Shown: one piece after another, positions 1-8,284 of the stretch
Layout: every line of letters begins with the position of its first letter
How positions within the stretch are numbered: the first letter of the stretch is position 1
Virus record (IMG/VR): IMGVR_UViG_3300032315_001715
Coordinates: 1 to 64,000 of that record
Strand: one strand, 5' to 3'
DNA length: 64,000 bases
Source of the DNA: a virus
Translations under genes and position numbers: made by a program
The notes under the pieces: generated by a model
Told to the model about the DNA's origin: nothing
Database searches by the model: none
What the model saw: the letters and a program-made list of their open reading frames with translations, nothing else

Positions 1-606
1 ATCACCGGACCAACGGGACTTGGTGCCACGGGACCAACCGGAGCAGCATCAACGATCACCGGGCCACTTGGGTTGACCGGACCAACGGGACTTGGTGCCA
101 CGGGACCAACCGGAGCAGCATCAACGATCACCGGGCCACTTGGGTTGACCGGACCAACCGGATCAATCGGACCAAGAGGACTTACCGGATATACCGGGTC
201 AACCGGATCAATTGGCCCAACCGGTCCTAGAAACGGTCCAACCGGATCTCAGGGTCCAACCGGACCGGCCGGCATACCCGGTGTTACCGCGTATAATTTG
301 TACGTTAACTATGATGGCGGTGGTATCATATCGTCCGTTACTGGATTACCATCAGGGTGGTCAGCTTCCCTGGGACCATCGTCTGTTACCATAACACACA
401 ATGTTATTGGTCTACCGCAAAGCTTTATAGCATATGGACAAACCACCGTTGGAGGAACGATATGGACCAGCCGTGGACCAAATGCCATCATGAATTTGAT
501 ATACGACACTTCAATATCAAACCAGTTTACCCTTAATGGTATCACCGCTAATAACGTTGGTACCGTGTACGGCGGATCGGCAAGAATGTCGGTATTCTTC
601 GTGTAA
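1..606 (+). CDS. Collagen-like virion protein, 5' end outside window
   Basis: The frame is open from the left edge, so the gene starts before this window. About the first 90 visible residues are Gly-X-Y collagen triplets rich in G-P-T and G-L-T, as in trimeric phage fibres and adhesins. The last ~110 residues are a non-collagen globular end that probably folds as a C-terminal head. It is followed 12 bp later by the tail-fibre gene at 619, with no terminator between, so the two are probably co-transcribed. A role as a virion surface fibre is inferred from the composition and the neighbour. Confidence 0.85.
   Translation: MTGPTGLGATGPTGAASTITGPLGLTGPTGLGATGPTGAASTITGPLGLTGPTGSIGPRGLTGYTGSTGSIGPTGPRNGPTGSQGPTGPAGIPGVTAYNLYVNYDGGGIISSVTGLPSGWSASLGPSSVTITHNVIGLPQSFIAYGQTTVGGTIWTSRGPNAIMNLIYDTSISNQFTLNGITANNVGTVYGGSARMSVFFV
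4..159 (+). repeat. 72-bp tandem repeat in collagen-like gene
   Basis: Two almost identical 72-bp units (24 codons) lie end to end, and the first may continue left of the window. Each unit encodes collagen triplets interrupted by an A-A-S-T-I segment. The period is a whole number of codons, so copy-number change would keep the reading frame. Confidence 0.9.
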
Positions 607-618
607 TAGGAGATCTAA

Positions 619-2814
619 GTGTCTGATCGAGTTCCACTAACCCTGTTTACCCATGTAGGGGCGATAACGCCCCATGCTTCGTGGAACGATCCCCTTAATC
701 CGTCTGATCCATGGAATGGTTATCCATATCAATGGTCAGTAACCGTCGAGGTTCAGAGCCAGTCTCACAGTGATCCATCCACCGTTAGACCATTTACCTA
801 CAACGGGCTTGACGTGGTAATTGGTGATTGGTTGATATTCACATCTGGTGCAATGGCACTGGAAATCATCAGCATTACCACCCAAACTGATTCCAGCATG
901 ACGCTGATTGTTGAGGATGTCGGTCTCAGCAATTTGCTAAACAACCCTGCGCAAACCGGACAAGGTATTGGACCAACCAGCGGTCATGATATTTACGATT
1001 GCTTGATCATCAATCTAAATTCGTCAGGGGTGCCAATCTTTGCACCATTGGCAGATTATTCGGTGCCAATCAATCTTGTTGCTGATATCACCAATAGATT
1101 TCAATTTCGCAACTATGTGCAGGATTACATCCCGGTTTCACAGCCTGCACACGGATTCCAAATTGGTGACATAATCTGGTTAGACACCACCGGAAATTAT
1201 CATCCTGCCATATCGTCAGACGTTAACTCCCAGCGTCGGGTTGGTGAGGTTACCAGCATTGATCAGCCAAGCGTTGGTGACTTTACCTATCGCCCGCTTG
1301 GAAGATATGTTAAAAATCTACCAACGTTGCCTGGATTGCCCGGACAAATACTCTACGTTAGTGATGCCGTTCCGGGATCACTGACTGCTATTCCGCCCAG
1401 TGGGACCGCGGCCATACCTGTTTACATACAAATCACCAACGATTCGGCGATCATGTTTGGCGGTGGTAGCAGCGGCGGTAACATCGCCATCATTGGCAAC
1501 AGCATTCTTGCTACCAATGACAACGGTAACATCGATCTGGTACCACAAGGTAATGGCACCGTTACCGTAGCCGGGCTTGGCAGTGGCCGGATCGTTCTAG
1601 CAGGTGCTGGTAATTCCTTGATCACCAGCGGATTTTATGGTTACGATCTTGACAACGCAACACTAAATGTTGGAAATATCGCCATTGGTCAAAGCTCCAT
1701 CAGCACAACGACTGATGGAGCTCCTCTGATTCTCAACGCAAACAATGCCAATGTTGTGATCAACACCACGGCTGATCTAACCGGTAATCGCATCGTTAAT
1801 CTACAGGATCCAATCGAAGACCAAGATGCTGCTACCAAGCACTATGTTGATGCCATCGCACAGGGTCTCAGCATCAAGGAAGCGGTTAAATTATCGACCA
1901 CCACTGCGCTTGATGCAACATTCACTCCGTTGGTCGCATACGGCAGCCTAACATCGAATGTCTATGAACGCCTGGAAATTGACACCATACAACCCGGTGC
2001 CAATGATCGAATATTGGTTAAAAACCAATCAGATGAGCTTGAGAACGGTATCTACAAGGTCGTGCAGATCGGTGGTCCAAGCCAACCGTGGATACTGAGC
2101 AGGACCACCGATTTCAACGGACAGGGAGTTGCTGGACAGGTATCCGCCGGCGACTTTGTGTTTGTAACGGAAGGATACCAAAACGGCGGTACCGGCTGGG
2201 TACAGACCACTCCCAATCCCATTGACATCAATGTATCTCCGATCGTTTGGACCCAGTTTAGCACTGCAGGTGTTATACAAGCTGGATTTGGTTTAACCAA
2301 GACTGGCACCATACTGGACGTCAACGTAGCGCCGATCATCAATACCAGCACTGGTCTAAACACCTCGATGGGACCACTTGGTTACAAGATCATCGAGCTA
2401 AACATCGACCCAACCGCACCACTTGAAGTATATGCCGGGGCATTACGGGTTAAGACCACCATTGCTGGCACCGGACTGAGCTACAACCTGAGTGTCGGTA
2501 ATATATCAATCAACGCCGATCAACCAACGATCACAGGCCTAGGCAATGTTATTTCGGGTACTTGGTCCGCAGGAGTCATTGCCACACAATATGGCGGCAC
2601 TGGCAATGCCATCATAGGCCTACCAGCACAGTCATTGGTCGTCAATGACAACGGAATTGGAACCAAATGGGAATATCGCAGCAAGCTAACCGAAAGCGAT
2701 TTAGCACCATATTATCCTTCCCCAGCAGATGGAGATCGATGGTTCAATACCGACACAGGTATCATGTTTACCAGGATTACCGACGTCAACGGCGGACACT
2801 GGGTCGAGCTTTAA
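619..2814 (+). CDS. Long tail fibre protein (T4-like)
   Basis: 731 aa, GTG start with AGGAGA 5 bp upstream. The middle (about residues 390-415) carries NRIVNLQDP followed by DAATKHYVD, a motif recurring in T4-like fibre and baseplate-associated proteins. Near residue 660 there is QYGGTGNA, typical of fibre shaft repeats. The N-terminal ~250 residues are beta-rich and could be the attachment domain. The C-terminal ~45 residues (DLAPYYPSPADGDRWFN) resemble a tip or 'display' module. Receptor-binding or fibre role is from motif knowledge; no receptor can be inferred. Confidence 0.85.
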   Translation: MSDRVPLTLFTHVGAITPHASWNDPLNPSDPWNGYPYQWSVTVEVQSQSHSDPSTVRPFTYNGLDVVIGDWLIFTSGAMALEIISITTQTDSSMTLIVEDVGLSNLLNNPAQTGQGIGPTSGHDIYDCLIINLNSSGVPIFAPLADYSVPINLVADITNRFQFRNYVQDYIPVSQPAHGFQIGDIIWLDTTGNYHPAISSDVNSQRRVGEVTSIDQPSVGDFTYRPLGRYVKNLPTLPGLPGQILYVSDAVPGSLTAIPPSGTAAIPVYIQITNDSAIMFGGGSSGGNIAIIGNSILATNDNGNIDLVPQGNGTVTVAGLGSGRIVLAGAGNSLITSGFYGYDLDNATLNVGNIAIGQSSISTTTDGAPLILNANNANVVINTTADLTGNRIVNLQDPIEDQDAATKHYVDAIAQGLSIKEAVKLSTTTALDATFTPLVAYGSLTSNVYERLEIDTIQPGANDRILVKNQSDELENGIYKVVQIGGPSQPWILSRTTDFNGQGVAGQVSAGDFVFVTEGYQNGGTGWVQTTPNPIDINVSPIVWTQFSTAGVIQAGFGLTKTGTILDVNVAPIINTSTGLNTSMGPLGYKIIELNIDPTAPLEVYAGALRVKTTIAGTGLSYNLSVGNISINADQPTITGLGNVISGTWSAGVIATQYGGTGNAIIGLPAQSLVVNDNGIGTKWEYRSKLTESDLAPYYPSPADGDRWFNTDTGIMFTRITDVNGGHWVEL

Positions 2815-2828
2815 ACTAGGTAATACCT

Positions 2829-3023
2829 TTATTTTGCTTTTGGATTAGGTAGCTTTTTCTGTATAAACCATACGTGTTGTCTAATGACCGGGTCATATTT
2901 TCTTAGACGTATCTTGCTGCTTGATTTTGTCCCTTTGGTAGGAACTCGAATGATGTACTTGGTCCCGGTTTCCGAATTTTCCTCAGGGACCAGCTGTACC
3001 AGCTGATATGTTGCTTTTGCCAT
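2829..3023 (-). CDS. rpmG: Ribosomal protein bL33 homologue
   Basis: 64 aa. The start is chosen at MAKATYQ because AGAGG lies 7 bp upstream. The C-terminal half (LRKYDPVIRQHVWF) matches the hallmark bL33 sequence 'LKKFDPVVRQHV', and the N-terminal MAK is also typical. No CxxC pairs, so this is the zinc-free type. bL33 binds 23S rRNA near the E site of the 50S subunit. It is the last gene of a three-gene minus-strand operon (glycosyltransferase, zinc ribbon, bL33) and also has an ATAAATA late-promoter motif at 3040-3046. The C-terminal extension of about 8 residues (KLPNPKAK) is unusual. Confidence 0.85.
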   Translation of the reverse strand: MAKATYQLVQLVPEENSETGTKYIIRVPTKGTKSSSKIRLRKYDPVIRQHVWFIQKKLPNPKAK

Positions 3024-3039
3024 GGTCAAACCTCTGAAA

Positions 3040-3046
3040 TATTTAT
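3040..3046 (-). promoter_or_regulatory. T4-like late promoter core upstream of bL33
   Basis: Reading on the minus strand the sequence is CGATAAATATTT, matching the T4 late -10 element (TATAAATA) in seven positions. It lies 16 bp before the bL33 start, inside the end of the zinc-ribbon gene. T4 late promoters have no -35 box, and none is seen here. Confidence 0.5.
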
Positions 3047-3231
3047 CGTACGATATCCTGTGAATGCCCGCATGCATGGCATTTCCAAACCTCGTCCAAT
3101 GTTAGCTCGTCGTTGGTGATTCGAGGTTCTGGGCCAGAAAGCGCTCGTTTAAGCCAATCAGGGCGCGTGGGATTGATTCCAATCCCACGCCCCATTTCGA
3201 TCTTGCATCGCGGACAGATCGGTGGTTTCAC
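3043..3231 (-). CDS. Small zinc-ribbon protein
   Basis: 62 aa. Two Cys pairs (CPRC at residues 6-9 and CHAC at 51-54) form an apparent four-cysteine zinc ribbon separated by a linker with a charged D-E-L-T-L-D-E helix. The start overlaps the stop of the upstream glycosyltransferase gene by 4 bp (ATGA), indicating translational coupling. Similar phage zinc ribbons often act as nucleic-acid or RNA-polymerase adaptors, but nothing here fixes the function. Confidence 0.75.
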   Translation of the reverse strand: MKPPICPRCKIEMGRGIGINPTRPDWLKRALSGPEPRITNDELTLDEVWKCHACGHSQDIVR

Positions 3232-3941
3232 AGATGTGGAGCTAGCTGAGTAGCGTCTCCCTGGAATTTATAATACCCCGTATGGTCAAGCTTGATGCTG
3301 AGATCGGCCCAGATCTTACCACCGTTTTCCCTCCAGAGCTTGCAGAAATAGTAGTCCTCGCTGAGGTATTCCTTGGTAACCGGATCGATCAAGGTATCAA
3401 ACAACGCATACTTGTAGGGATCATACTTGGGATCCAATCCAATCGCATCAGCATAGTGCAGATCTGGACGGCGCTGTATTAGGGTTTCAATGGCGTGCCG
3501 CTTGATCAGCATGAATCCTGTTCCAAGATTTGCTACCTCAACCAGATTTCCTTCCTTTTGGGAATTAGGTATCCGGTTTACCACATATTGGATTGGCAGA
3601 GCCTTCTTTGGATACAACCCGCCGGCAACATCCTTGTCTGCAACGATAAGCTTGAGTATCTCTTCCGGTTCAAATCCAATGTCAGCATCAACAAACATGA
3701 GATGCGTGCTCTTTGGTTCAAACGCTAGGAACTTGGCAACGAGGCTATTACGTCCTCGAGGTATTAGGCTTTCGTTGACCATGGTATCAACCGTGAAGTT
3801 CAATCCAAGGCGAGTTGCCGTTGCCATGAATTTCAACATGCTGATGAAGAAGGCCTCGTTGACCATGCCGCCGTAACACGGTATGCAAAAATGAAGCCGT
3901 GTGGTACGCATAAAATCTAGTTGTTGTTGGGTGATTTGCAT
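3228..3941 (-). CDS. Glycosyltransferase, GT-A fold
   Basis: 237 aa. The start is placed at MQITQQQL because GAGG lies 7 bp upstream; an in-frame ATG 12 bp earlier has no ribosome site. LHFCIPCYGGMVNEAF is a typical GT-A first strand, RGRNSLVAKFL follows, and MFVDADIGF contains the D-x-D metal/nucleotide-sugar motif. DAIGLDP and LSEDYYFCKLW (the ED catalytic region) complete the pattern. It probably transfers a sugar to a nucleotide, phage protein or surface glycan. First gene of the operon ending in bL33. Confidence 0.8.
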   Translation of the reverse strand: MQITQQQLDFMRTTRLHFCIPCYGGMVNEAFFISMLKFMATATRLGLNFTVDTMVNESLIPRGRNSLVAKFLAFEPKSTHLMFVDADIGFEPEEILKLIVADKDVAGGLYPKKALPIQYVVNRIPNSQKEGNLVEVANLGTGFMLIKRHAIETLIQRRPDLHYADAIGLDPKYDPYKYALFDTLIDPVTKEYLSEDYYFCKLWRENGGKIWADLSIKLDHTGYYKFQGDATQLAPHL

Positions 3942-4020
3942 GGTTAACCTCACATTGGGGATTTGTGAGTATGCCGTACGATGGCGGTTGAGATCAAATC
4001 AATAAAATCAACAACGAGTA

Positions 4021-4614
4021 TTATCTAGGCACAAGGACACCGCGATAATTCATGGCCTTTACGGCAGTTTCCCAGTCAGGAAACTGCTGCCTGAACCTAG
4101 CTGATATGCACCAACGATCCTCATCGGAACAATAGATCGCATGCGGTACATCGACCCTAACCATGGTTAGGGCCATTCCTATCTCCTTGCGTTCAATTTC
4201 TTCGAGATCTTTTACGGGCCAAGTTAGATACGGGGTTTTAGCCATGGTCCATTTGATCTCATGCTCGCCCTCGGGTTTCTTGTACCATAACATCGTGCTG
4301 CCTCGTCCATTGATAACGATGTTAAGCGCTGCGGTGGCAAATTTTGCCGGATCCTTGGTCGATACATCGACATGCGCGTCAATGTTTCGAAATCTAGACG
4401 GCCGCCAAAACAACATAACACTACCGAGATCTAGCCCGATCGATTTGACTGAATCCAGCCATGTTTGGCTGAAAATTTTCGACGGATCTGAATATTGCCA
4501 GATCATGTTCCGACCGTTTTTGTCAACAACCGGCCACTCAAAATTTTCATTAATGGCATGGCTGGTATCAACATCCAAGTTGTACCAACAATGATTTGGA
4601 TTAAAGTGGGTCAT
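4021..4614 (-). CDS. 2OG-Fe(II) oxygenase-like protein, paralogue 1
   Basis: 197 aa. A jelly-roll (double-stranded beta-helix) iron site is suggested by A-H-V-D-V (H-x-D, residues ~79-81) and a distal VPHAIYC with RWCISARF, the expected second His and the 2OG-binding Arg. It is one of three paralogues flanking lpxC. AGG sits 7 bp before the ATG, and an ATAAATA late-promoter core lies at 4650-4656. The fold resembles the aspartyl/asparaginyl beta-hydroxylase group, which includes lipid A hydroxylase LpxO; the substrate here is unknown. Confidence 0.7.
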   Translation of the reverse strand: MTHFNPNHCWYNLDVDTSHAINENFEWPVVDKNGRNMIWQYSDPSKIFSQTWLDSVKSIGLDLGSVMLFWRPSRFRNIDAHVDVSTKDPAKFATAALNIVINGRGSTMLWYKKPEGEHEIKWTMAKTPYLTWPVKDLEEIERKEIGMALTMVRVDVPHAIYCSDEDRWCISARFRQQFPDWETAVKAMNYRGVLVPR

Positions 4615-4649
4615 ATGATTACCTACTGTTCGTTATCATGTGCATGTAA

Positions 4650-4656
4650 TATTTAT
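4650..4656 (-). promoter_or_regulatory. T4-like late promoter core
   Basis: The minus strand reads CATAAATATTA, 36 bp upstream of the oxygenase-like gene and overlapping the lpxC stop codon. It matches the T4 late promoter consensus and has no -35 box. Confidence 0.5.
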
Positions 4657-5552
4657 GTTGGGTAATCGTCGTGATTAGCCCATTCAAATTTCCAAGATTC
4701 TGGATCTCTCATCAAGGTTCGAATCAATTCTTGATTGAGGTTATGGCCGCTGCGATAGCCACGAAACCGTCCTGCTATGCGATATCCGGCCAGTGATAGA
4801 TCACCAATAGCATCAACTAGCTTGTGCCGAACTGGTTCGTTATACCAACGCAGGCCGTCGTGGTTAATGACGTTGTTTTCATCAAAGACCAGGGTGTTTT
4901 CCAAGCTAGCACCTTGCGCTAGTCCTTTCGACTTTATATGATCTAAGTCTTTGAAAAACCCAAAGGTTCTAGCCCTAGATAGATCATTTTTAAACACCTC
5001 CGCGTTTAAGACCGTTGACATTGATTGGCTAGCGATCATCGGATGTGGATAACCCATCTCATACTCGAGGAACAGATCCTGGGAACCGTCGTTGGGCTCA
5101 AGGATGCACCATGCGCCGCCGAGATTGCATTTAACCCTCTTGGTAACACGTATCAGCTTCTTTTTATACGGAGCTTGCATTTCAAGCGGACCAGTTTCAT
5201 TAATAAGCTCAATCCACCCATTGGTGCTGCCGTCCATGATGGGAACCTCGTTTCCCCAAATCTTTATCACAGCATTATCAACTCCATATCCAACCAATGC
5301 AGCTAATATGTGCTCAACCGTGTCGATTGATCGGTCGTCAACTTTGAGAACGGTCCTAAGGTCGCCGCAGTGTGCATTTTCTATGGAAGCTCTAACGACG
5401 GCTGCACATTCCCATTCACTCATAGAGTGAAAAACAAATCCCTGATTAGGATCCCCAGAGAGGATATGTATCTCAGATATCTCGCCAGAGTGAAGACCAA
5501 TACCGCGAAAGCACGCGGGCCTACCTATTGTCGTTTGATAATCTGAGAGCAA
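4653..5552 (-). CDS. lpxC: UDP-3-O-acyl-GlcNAc deacetylase LpxC
   Basis: 299 aa, close to the bacterial length (~305). LpxC removes the acetyl group from UDP-3-O-acyl-GlcNAc, the committed step of lipid A synthesis, in the cytoplasm. All signature elements are visible: GIGLHSG, SIDTVEHILAAL (zinc His ~81), EVPIMDGS, SRARTFGF, GASLENTLVF, VRHKLVDAIGDL (zinc His and Asp) and SGHNLN (catalytic His). The catalytic set is intact, so the enzyme should be active. The start is a TTG; AGGA lies 11 bp upstream and no in-frame ATG fits. It sits between oxygenase-like paralogues. Confidence 0.95.
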   Translation of the reverse strand: MLSDYQTTIGRPACFRGIGLHSGEISEIHILSGDPNQGFVFHSMSEWECAAVVRASIENAHCGDLRTVLKVDDRSIDTVEHILAALVGYGVDNAVIKIWGNEVPIMDGSTNGWIELINETGPLEMQAPYKKKLIRVTKRVKCNLGGAWCILEPNDGSQDLFLEYEMGYPHPMIASQSMSTVLNAEVFKNDLSRARTFGFFKDLDHIKSKGLAQGASLENTLVFDENNVINHDGLRWYNEPVRHKLVDAIGDLSLAGYRIAGRFRGYRSGHNLNQELIRTLMRDPESWKFEWANHDDYPT

Positions 5553-5625
5553 TTTACAGACATTCCTAATGATTTGGCCATATCGGTCATGCTAGATATG
5601 ATCCATGTGGATTAAACTATGGAAA

Positions 5626-6222
5626 TTATCTTCCCCAATCAGTGTAGCTTACGTTTTTGAAGAAGCCAACCGCGTCCTCCCAGGTTTTTAGGATACCGTG
5701 GCGAACTCGTAGGCTTACGCACCATCGAGCGAGTTGCCCACATCGTATCGCATGGGGAATATTGGTTCGTACCAACGTGAATGTGGGACCGACATGATAG
5801 CTGTGAAGCTCGGCTAACTGCTCGACCGGGAACATTGCCGCCGGAATACCATCAGCAACATACTCAAGCCGGTTGGTTGCGATTTTCTGCCAGTACCAAA
5901 CCATTGAACTGTTTCCGCCGCCAATGGTAAAATTCAAAGCACAGGTTACCGGTCCTTGATCGTTTGAACGAGTTACATCTATATGGGCATGCGTCGGTTG
6001 GTATCCAGGCGGTTTGTAAAATATCACGGCTGTTGCAACATCAATACCAATGGCTTTGGCATTGTTATACCATGTTTGGTCCAATATACTCGATGCATTG
6101 CCAAAATATTCGATCTGGCTTGATTCTAGATTTTTGATTTTTGGAAAATCAAAGTCAGACCTAAGAACGTTGATGCACGGCAAGGCCGGAAGAGGTAGAT
6201 AAAAGCTTGATTCAGCACCCAC
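5626..6222 (-). CDS. 2OG-Fe(II) oxygenase-like protein, paralogue 2
   Basis: 198 aa. The GTG at 6222 is chosen because GAGGA lies 7-8 bp upstream and because the N-terminus then aligns in length with the other two paralogues; a longer open frame has no ribosome site. THAHIDVT gives the H-x-D and IPHAIRCG...RWCVSLRVR the distal His and Arg. It overlaps the stop of paralogue 3 by 11 bp, so the two are translationally coupled and precede lpxC in transcription order. Confidence 0.7.
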   Translation of the reverse strand: MGAESSFYLPLPALPCINVLRSDFDFPKIKNLESSQIEYFGNASSILDQTWYNNAKAIGIDVATAVIFYKPPGYQPTHAHIDVTRSNDQGPVTCALNFTIGGGNSSMVWYWQKIATNRLEYVADGIPAAMFPVEQLAELHSYHVGPTFTLVRTNIPHAIRCGQLARWCVSLRVRHGILKTWEDAVGFFKNVSYTDWGR

Positions 6223-6808
6223 TGCCCAGTCCTCGATCGTTAACCAGATAGTCCACCGCATGATCCCAGAGTTGATATCGTCCACCAAACCGCATGCTTA
6301 CGCCCCATCTGCTCGAGTTGCCCACCAATACCGTGTGCGGCATGTTGGTTCTCACCAATGTAGGTTGGGTGCCGATGTTGCAACGGCTAATCTCATGCAG
6401 GTCGGCGATTTCAAAGGCCAAGTTGTGCGTGTTACCCGGAGCAATGTTAACAGGCCTATCCGCAATTTCCGCGGCGCCGGGCGAATCATACCATACCATT
6501 TCGGTAGAGCCGTTGTCGTATGCCCAATTAATCGCACAGGTGGTAACGTATCGTTTGGCATTAACGTCAATGTGTGCCCAGCCGTGATCCGATCCGGCTG
6601 CTCTCCAAAATAATATCACCGATGTGATGTTTGATTGCATGCTTGTCCAAAATTCAAGCCAATCGTTTGACATGATATCAGCCGGATTAGAATAGAAGAA
6701 TTCTCGTCTCTTGATATCTGGATCCAATGTTGGCCAAACGAAATCCGATCGCAATGCGGTCGAGGAATCCAAGGATAGCCGATACCACGGCTTGATCTGT
6801 TCTATCAT
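6212..6808 (-). CDS. 2OG-Fe(II) oxygenase-like protein, paralogue 3
   Basis: 198 aa. GWAHIDVN (H-x-D) and MPHTVLVG...RWGVSMRF (His, Arg) repeat the pattern of the other two. The start MIEQIKPWYRL is chosen by alignment; no Shine-Dalgarno is seen. An ATAAATA motif at 6817-6823 is only 8 bp upstream, so a transcript from it would be nearly leaderless. An ATG 60 bp earlier is the alternative. Confidence 0.65.
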   Translation of the reverse strand: MIEQIKPWYRLSLDSSTALRSDFVWPTLDPDIKRREFFYSNPADIMSNDWLEFWTSMQSNITSVILFWRAAGSDHGWAHIDVNAKRYVTTCAINWAYDNGSTEMVWYDSPGAAEIADRPVNIAPGNTHNLAFEIADLHEISRCNIGTQPTLVRTNMPHTVLVGNSSRWGVSMRFGGRYQLWDHAVDYLVNDRGLGSGC

Positions 6809-6816
6809 ATTGACGA

Positions 6817-6823
6817 TATTTAT
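6817..6823 (-). promoter_or_regulatory. Possible T4-like late promoter core
   Basis: The minus strand reads GCATAAATATCG just before the first oxygenase-like gene. It matches the other late-promoter cores but is unusually close to the start codon. Confidence 0.35.
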
Positions 6824-6906
6824 GCGAAAAAAGGTGATACGTTGCCGTACCACCCTTTCCTGGACCATATCAATGGGCGAGACAGTAACCCCGCCCTCCG
6901 TGGTTC

Positions 6907-8208
6907 TCAGATCCTAGCAATTTTAGAGTCACGCCAACCGTTGGCATAACCCTCGCGATAGATACCTTCATCATCACAAGCCGGCGGGGGCTCGTCGTTA
7001 TAAGGCTGATTATTCACAACATTAACCTCGGCCTTGTGGTATCCGACCTCTTCCCAGTCAACGTAGTAGTTGTCGGAATAGCCTGCCTCGTATCCTAGGT
7101 TAAAATCGGAGCTTTCGCCCAGGGGAGTGGTATCGTCGTAAGAGCCCGCAGCGTCACTGTCCTTCTCTGCTTGGATCTGGCCGGCATCGTAACCACGATC
7201 GTAGGCATCCTCCGGGCTTTCGACCGGCTTGCTTGGCACCGAGGCATTGCCATTGCGCACGCCGTAAAAGCCCTTTCGATAAGCCTCAAGATACCGATCA
7301 GCATCCGCACCGGTAAATCGAGCATCCGTACCATTAAACTGACGCCATGCGCCTGCATCACTGCGACCCTGGTCGTAACCAGCAAGGGCCGGGCTAGGCG
7401 TGTTGGTTGCCATCGGCCGGACCTTGGCCGCAGGAGCTGCCGGTGCAACATTGTTCACCTGGGCGGAATACACCGGAGCGGTGAAGTAGTCCCGGCTTTC
7501 ACGATCGTCGCCCTCGTATTCGCCCACGATCTCATAGCGAGCAGCACGACCCTTGGCGTTGTTGTAGTCGCTTGGGATGCTGACCACGTCGGCCGGATCG
7601 ATCTTCACGATCACCACGCGACCCGATCCACCGTGATAGTGCGGCAGATAGCTGAGGCTGCAAAAGTGCAGACCGTAGGAGCAGGTCTGATCCTTGTTGT
7701 CATCGACCTGGTTGCGCGGCATCTCCAGCACCTTGCCAACGCTGTTGTCCATCTTGCCGGTATAGAAGTCTCGGTAGTCACTGTTGACCTTCTTGTAGGC
7801 TAGGAAGTGACCGTCCTCGGTGATGGGGAGCTTGGTGGCCTCGAGGAAGCCATACAGCTCGTCCACCGCACGCTTGCTGGGATTGCGCATGAGGTTGGCC
7901 AGGAAGTTCAGCATGGGCTGGGCATCAAAGCCCTCGCGAACCATCTGCAGGATGCGGTTGACCACCGATCCCTTGACCTCCATGTCACCGTAGAACACCT
8001 GATCGCCATCAACGCGGACCGCGCCCTGGACGAACTTGATCAAGGTGTTCTTGACGTTGATCAACTGCTCAACCAGCACATGATCCTTGGCCTTGAGGGC
8101 CTCCCGGATACCAGCGTAGTTGGCATGATCACCATTGATTGTATGGGTCACACCATCCATCATCACCGTGATGAACGTAGGACCAACGATAGAAGCCGTA
8201 ATGGCCAT
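6907..8208 (-). CDS. rIIB: RIIB-like protein with acidic repeat tail
   Basis: 433 aa. Residues ~95-245 carry the RIIB core as known from T4-like phages: LPITEDGHFLAYKKV, DFYTGKMDNSVG, CSYGLHFCS and VSIPSDYNNAKGRAARYEIVGE. In T4, RIIA and RIIB together affect lysis inhibition and exclusion. The C-terminal ~160 residues are extra: an acidic tail with at least five loose Y-x-x-G-[YFR]-x-x-G units (GYDQGRSDAG, AYDRGYDAG, GYEAGYSD, YREGYANG). Start has AGGAGA 10 bp upstream. Own promoter TTGACA-16-TATACT at 8257-8284 overlaps the rIIA stop. Confidence 0.92.
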   Translation of the reverse strand: MAITASIVGPTFITVMMDGVTHTINGDHANYAGIREALKAKDHVLVEQLINVKNTLIKFVQGAVRVDGDQVFYGDMEVKGSVVNRILQMVREGFDAQPMLNFLANLMRNPSKRAVDELYGFLEATKLPITEDGHFLAYKKVNSDYRDFYTGKMDNSVGKVLEMPRNQVDDNKDQTCSYGLHFCSLSYLPHYHGGSGRVVIVKIDPADVVSIPSDYNNAKGRAARYEIVGEYEGDDRESRDYFTAPVYSAQVNNVAPAAPAAKVRPMATNTPSPALAGYDQGRSDAGAWRQFNGTDARFTGADADRYLEAYRKGFYGVRNGNASVPSKPVESPEDAYDRGYDAGQIQAEKDSDAAGSYDDTTPLGESSDFNLGYEAGYSDNYYVDWEEVGYHKAEVNVVNNQPYNDEPPPACDDEGIYREGYANGWRDSKIARI

Positions 8209-8256
8209 GTGTTAGGCTCTCCTATGAGCGCTTGGGGTTGTTGTAGTTACTTTGAT

Positions 8257-8284
8257 AGTATAGCACACCTTAGTGATGTGTCAA
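8257..8284 (-). promoter_or_regulatory. Sigma70-type promoter of rIIB
   Basis: TTGACA, 16-bp spacer, TATACT on the minus strand, of the same type as the promoters of the right-hand gene array. It overlaps the last codon of rIIA. Confidence 0.8.
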
